Below are positions 5,234 through 6,590 of a DNA stretch of 6,590 nucleotides, in pieces (within the stretch, counting starts at the first letter, position 1; each line of letters opens with the position of its first letter). The notes below the pieces were generated by a model that saw only the letters and a program-made list of their open reading frames with translations, had not been told where the DNA came from and ran no database searches. The translations under genes were made by a program, and so were the position numbers. The DNA comes from Deltaproteobacteria bacterium (lineage in GTDB: Bacteria; Myxococcota_A; UBA9160), in NCBI GenBank assembly GCA_003520425.1, contig DOUU01000453.1:4950-11539 (forward strand), written 5' to 3'.

Positions 5234-5578
5234 TCACGACCGAAGTTCGAGCGCGCGCGCGAGCTGCGATGGCGAGAGCAAGCCCCGCACCTCCACGAGC
5301 GCACCCAGTGCACGCTCGAGGATTTCCTGCCGCAGGACCAAGAGCCGATGGATTTCGGGCTGCACGTCCTTCACGGTCGTATCCGTGCAGCGCAGCAATG
5401 TCTCGGCGAGGTCGTCTTCGGCGCTTCGCACTTCGTCTTCGAGCGCTCGCAGGGCGCGCGCTTCCCGCAGCAACACGCGGTAGAGGCGATCGGTTCGCGC
5501 TCGCCCCGTCTCCGCGCCGAGGTCGAGTTCGGCTGCCAGCTGCTGCGCCCGCTCCGCCAATCCTTGCATTTCCTTCAT
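5234..5578 (-). CDS. Small helical Spy-like paralogue without signal peptide
   Basis: 114-residue, almost entirely helical, charged protein; no signal peptide, membrane segment or known domain name is obvious. Residues 53-111 align without gaps to residues 80-138 of the exported Spy-like protein encoded at the other end of this operon, with 24 identities in 59 columns by eye. Shared landmarks are DV-x-P (71-74), R-x-x-x-L..RQ, ER-x-L (88-91), VR (97-98) and L-S/T-P-x-Q-L-A (101-107). The second LTxxQ motif is kept as LSPSQ, while the first (LTPDQ) is replaced by TGRAR in the same register. The ATG at 5578 has a near-perfect GGAGGAG site 4 bases away, so the lack of a signal peptide is not a start-site artefact. 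It precedes the sigma gene by 4 bp. Likely cytoplasmic; a role in modulating the sigma/anti-sigma pair is inference. Confidence 0.72.
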   Translation of the reverse strand: MKEMQGLAERAQQLAAELDLGAETGRARTDRLYRVLLREARALRALEDEVRSAEDDLAETLLRCTDTTVKDVQPEIHRLLVLRQEILERALGALVEVRGLLSPSQLARALELRS

Positions 5579-5582
5579 CCCG

Positions 5583-5589
5583 CTCCTCC
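5583..5589 (-). promoter_or_regulatory. Strong Shine-Dalgarno site of the small Spy-like gene
   Basis: GGAGGAG on the minus strand (5589-5583) is followed by CGGG and the ATG at 5578-5576. This is the best ribosome-binding site in the window and fixes the start of the small Spy-like protein. Confidence 0.7.
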
Positions 5590-5600
5590 GCGCACGGCCT

Positions 5601-5653
5601 CCGATCGCTCCGGCCGCGCCCCACAGCTACGAACGAACGAGGGAGGCGATCGG
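5601..5653. repeat. Inverted repeat CCGATCGC / GCGATCGG in the sigma-operon promoter gap
   Basis: Perfect 8-bp arms at 5601-5608 and 5646-5653 are separated by 37 bp. The right arm overlaps the putative -35 element. A related 13-bp stretch (GAGGCGATCGGTT) occurs both at 5643 and inside the small Spy-like gene near 5483. It could be a binding site for a dimeric regulator or a coincidence around the frequent CGATCG core. Confidence 0.3.
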
Positions 5654-5658
5654 TTGAC
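5628..5658 (-). promoter_or_regulatory. Possible ECF-type promoter of the sigma operon
   Basis: In the 102-bp gap before the small Spy-like gene the minus strand reads GTCAACC (5658-5652), then 16 bases, then CGTT (5635-5632) inside a CGTTCGTTCGTA tract. AACC-N16-CGTT resembles the usual ECF -35 (AAC) and -10 (CGT) elements and would make the operon autoregulated. The motif is short and the region GC-rich, so chance is a real alternative. Confidence 0.28.
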
Positions 5659-5680
5659 GCGCGCAAGGGCGGCGGCTTGC

Positions 5681-6181
5681 TCATGCGCCGGCGGAAGAAA
5701 GGGGAAGGATCTCTGCGCGTACGCGCGGACCATCGACCCAGAGCCGACCCAGCGACCGCTTTCGGCCCTGGCCCGGCGGCCCGGCGTATCCGGGATTGAA
5801 GTGGAGCACGCCGTTTCGGCACTCGCACAGGGCGCTGTGGGTGTGGCCGAAGACGAGGGCGTGGGGCTCGAAGCTGCGCAGCTCGCGCTCGATCCGCGGG
5901 TGAAGCATGCCGAAGTTGTCGTACCAGTGGCACAGAAGAAGGCGCGCCTCGCCGAGCTCCACCCGCTGGTCCACGGGATAGAGGTGACGGAGCGCCTCAT
6001 CGCCGTTTCCCGTCACGGCGATCACCGGTGCCGCAGCGCGGAGCGAGTCCAAGACGCGGCCGTGGCCGATGTCCCCGGCATGGAGGATCAGATCCACGTC
6101 GGAAAGACAGCCGAGCGTCTCGGAATCGAGGTAGCCGTGGGTGTCTGCGACGACGCCCACCACAAAATCGTCCCGGCTCAC
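5681..6181 (-). CDS. YfcE/MJ0936-type metallophosphoesterase
   Basis: 166-residue cytosolic calcineurin-like phosphoesterase of the YfcE group; such proteins hydrolyse phosphodiester model substrates with a two-metal centre (Mn or similar), and their natural substrates are mostly unknown. All metal-binding motifs are present: D13-T-H15 (ADTHG), G36-D37 (HAGDIGH), G58-N59-G-D61 (GNGD, usually GNCD), H85 (LCHW) and F111-GHTH (H113, H115), followed by FNPGYAGPP (128-136), the usual N-P-G-S stretch. Length is normal for the family. The GTG start overlaps the TGA of the upstream gene (GTGA, 6181-6178), so both are probably translated together. A small hairpin (GCAAG, 5663-5667, with CTTGC, 5676-5680) lies right after the stop, without a T-run. 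Confidence 0.9.
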   Translation of the reverse strand: MSRDDFVVGVVADTHGYLDSETLGCLSDVDLILHAGDIGHGRVLDSLRAAAPVIAVTGNGDEALRHLYPVDQRVELGEARLLLCHWYDNFGMLHPRIERELRSFEPHALVFGHTHSALCECRNGVLHFNPGYAGPPGQGRKRSLGRLWVDGPRVRAEILPLSSAGA

Positions 6182-6590
6182 TGCGCAGGGCCGACGCGCT
6201 GTCGGATCTCCACTCCGTCACGCAAAAAGACGACGTCCGAAGGCTCAATCCGCAGCACTTGAAGGGAGCCCACGCTGTCGCCCTCGTGAACCTCTCGCTC
6301 CTGTGAATCCCCCGCGCTGCGCACGACGGCCAGCCGACGCTCCGCGCTCGGGTGCCAGACCGTGCGTGTCACCATGACCTCCCCAGCGGCAGCGCCCGTG
6401 TGGGGTTGCGCGGCCTTCGCGTGGCTTAGAGGCTTTCTCGGCGCCTCCTCGTGAAGCCCATAGGGCGAGTGGATCGAAGGGTCGATCTCGCGCAGACGGA
6501 TCGGCACGGAAGAGGTGGAGGCGTCTTCGCCCGCGGGGGAGGGTTCGGGGGCGGGGGCCATCCGAGGGAAGGGAGGAACCGTCCCCGGCG
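6178..6590 (-). CDS. GspB-like type II secretion protein, C-terminal part (runs off window edge)
   Basis: The reading frame stays open to the right edge of the window. An ATG at 6561 exists but is preceded by pyrimidine-rich sequence on the mRNA strand with no Shine-Dalgarno, so the gene most likely begins outside. What is visible is a Pro/Ala-rich, low-complexity linker (about the first 70 residues) and a compact C-terminal domain: VWHPSAERRLAVV, then EVHEGDSVGSL, then VLRIEPSDVVFLRDGVEIRQ. This follows the pattern of the T2SS GspB C-terminal domain (PF16537: H-P-x-x-x-R ... x-G-D-x-V ... I-x-x-x-x-V-x-L), which is periplasmic and tethered by an N-terminal membrane helix and Pro-rich linker; that helix would lie beyond the edge. 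Assignment is by pattern recall, not a search. The TGA overlaps the GTG of the phosphoesterase gene. Confidence 0.62.
   Translation of the reverse strand, partial: PGTVPPFPRMAPAPEPSPAGEDASTSSVPIRLREIDPSIHSPYGLHEEAPRKPLSHAKAAQPHTGAAAGEVMVTRTVWHPSAERRLAVVRSAGDSQEREVHEGDSVGSLQVLRIEPSDVVFLRDGVEIRQRVGPAQ

Noticed and set aside
4826..6262. A 478-codon open frame on the plus strand opposite the sigma, small Spy-like and phosphoesterase genes
   Set aside because: It lies antisense to three genes with clear family motifs, its translation is Arg/Ser/Pro-rich without domains, and such long antisense frames are expected in very GC-rich DNA.
1..6590. CRISPR arrays, tRNA/rRNA genes, insertion sequences or phage attachment sites
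   Set aside because: I see no regularly spaced DNA repeats, cloverleaf with CCA end, transposase-like frame or long terminal repeats; the only tandem periodicity is at protein level in the DUF4097-type gene.

Overview
The window is very GC-rich, densely coded bacterial DNA with strong third-position G/C bias, frequent GTG/TTG starts and overlapping stop/start codons. A type II secretion GspB-like protein, exported periplasmic proteins and a zinc-finger anti-sigma factor point to a Gram-negative organism. The gene mix would suit a deltaproteobacterial-type lineage (Myxococcota, Binatota or similar), but this is an impression from gene content, not a demonstrated placement.

Left part, plus strand (1-1616): the 3' end of an endonuclease III gene overlaps (GTGA) a Nudix ADP-ribose pyrophosphatase-like gene, which is followed 2 bp later by a luciferase-like flavin/F420-dependent oxidoreductase. 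These three look like one transcription unit, closed by a GC-rich palindrome without a U-tract.

Middle, plus strand (1617-3552): a 229-bp non-coding gap holds a good sigma70-type promoter match and, starting at its predicted transcription start, six consecutive perfect or near-perfect hairpins running up to the Shine-Dalgarno sequence of a rhomboid protease gene with a TTG start. This looks like a structured leader or small RNA. The rhomboid gene is followed within 9 bp by a DUF4097-type beta-solenoid protein whose SNG motifs recur with exact 18-residue spacing.

Right part, minus strand (read from 6590 down to 3641, convergent with the first block): a GspB-like C-terminal fragment (cut by the window edge) is coupled by GTGA to a YfcE-type metallophosphoesterase. 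After a 102-bp gap with a possible ECF-type promoter and an inverted repeat come four closely packed genes: a small protein without signal peptide, an ECF sigma factor, a transmembrane zinc-finger anti-sigma factor (ATGA overlap with the sigma gene), and an exported Spy/CpxP-like LTxxQ protein. The small first gene is a recognisable ungapped relative of the exported Spy-like protein, so two Spy-like paralogues, one apparently cytoplasmic and one periplasmic, bracket the sigma/anti-sigma pair. By analogy with CnrYXH this is probably an envelope or metal stress-sensing module, and it is the most interesting system in the window.
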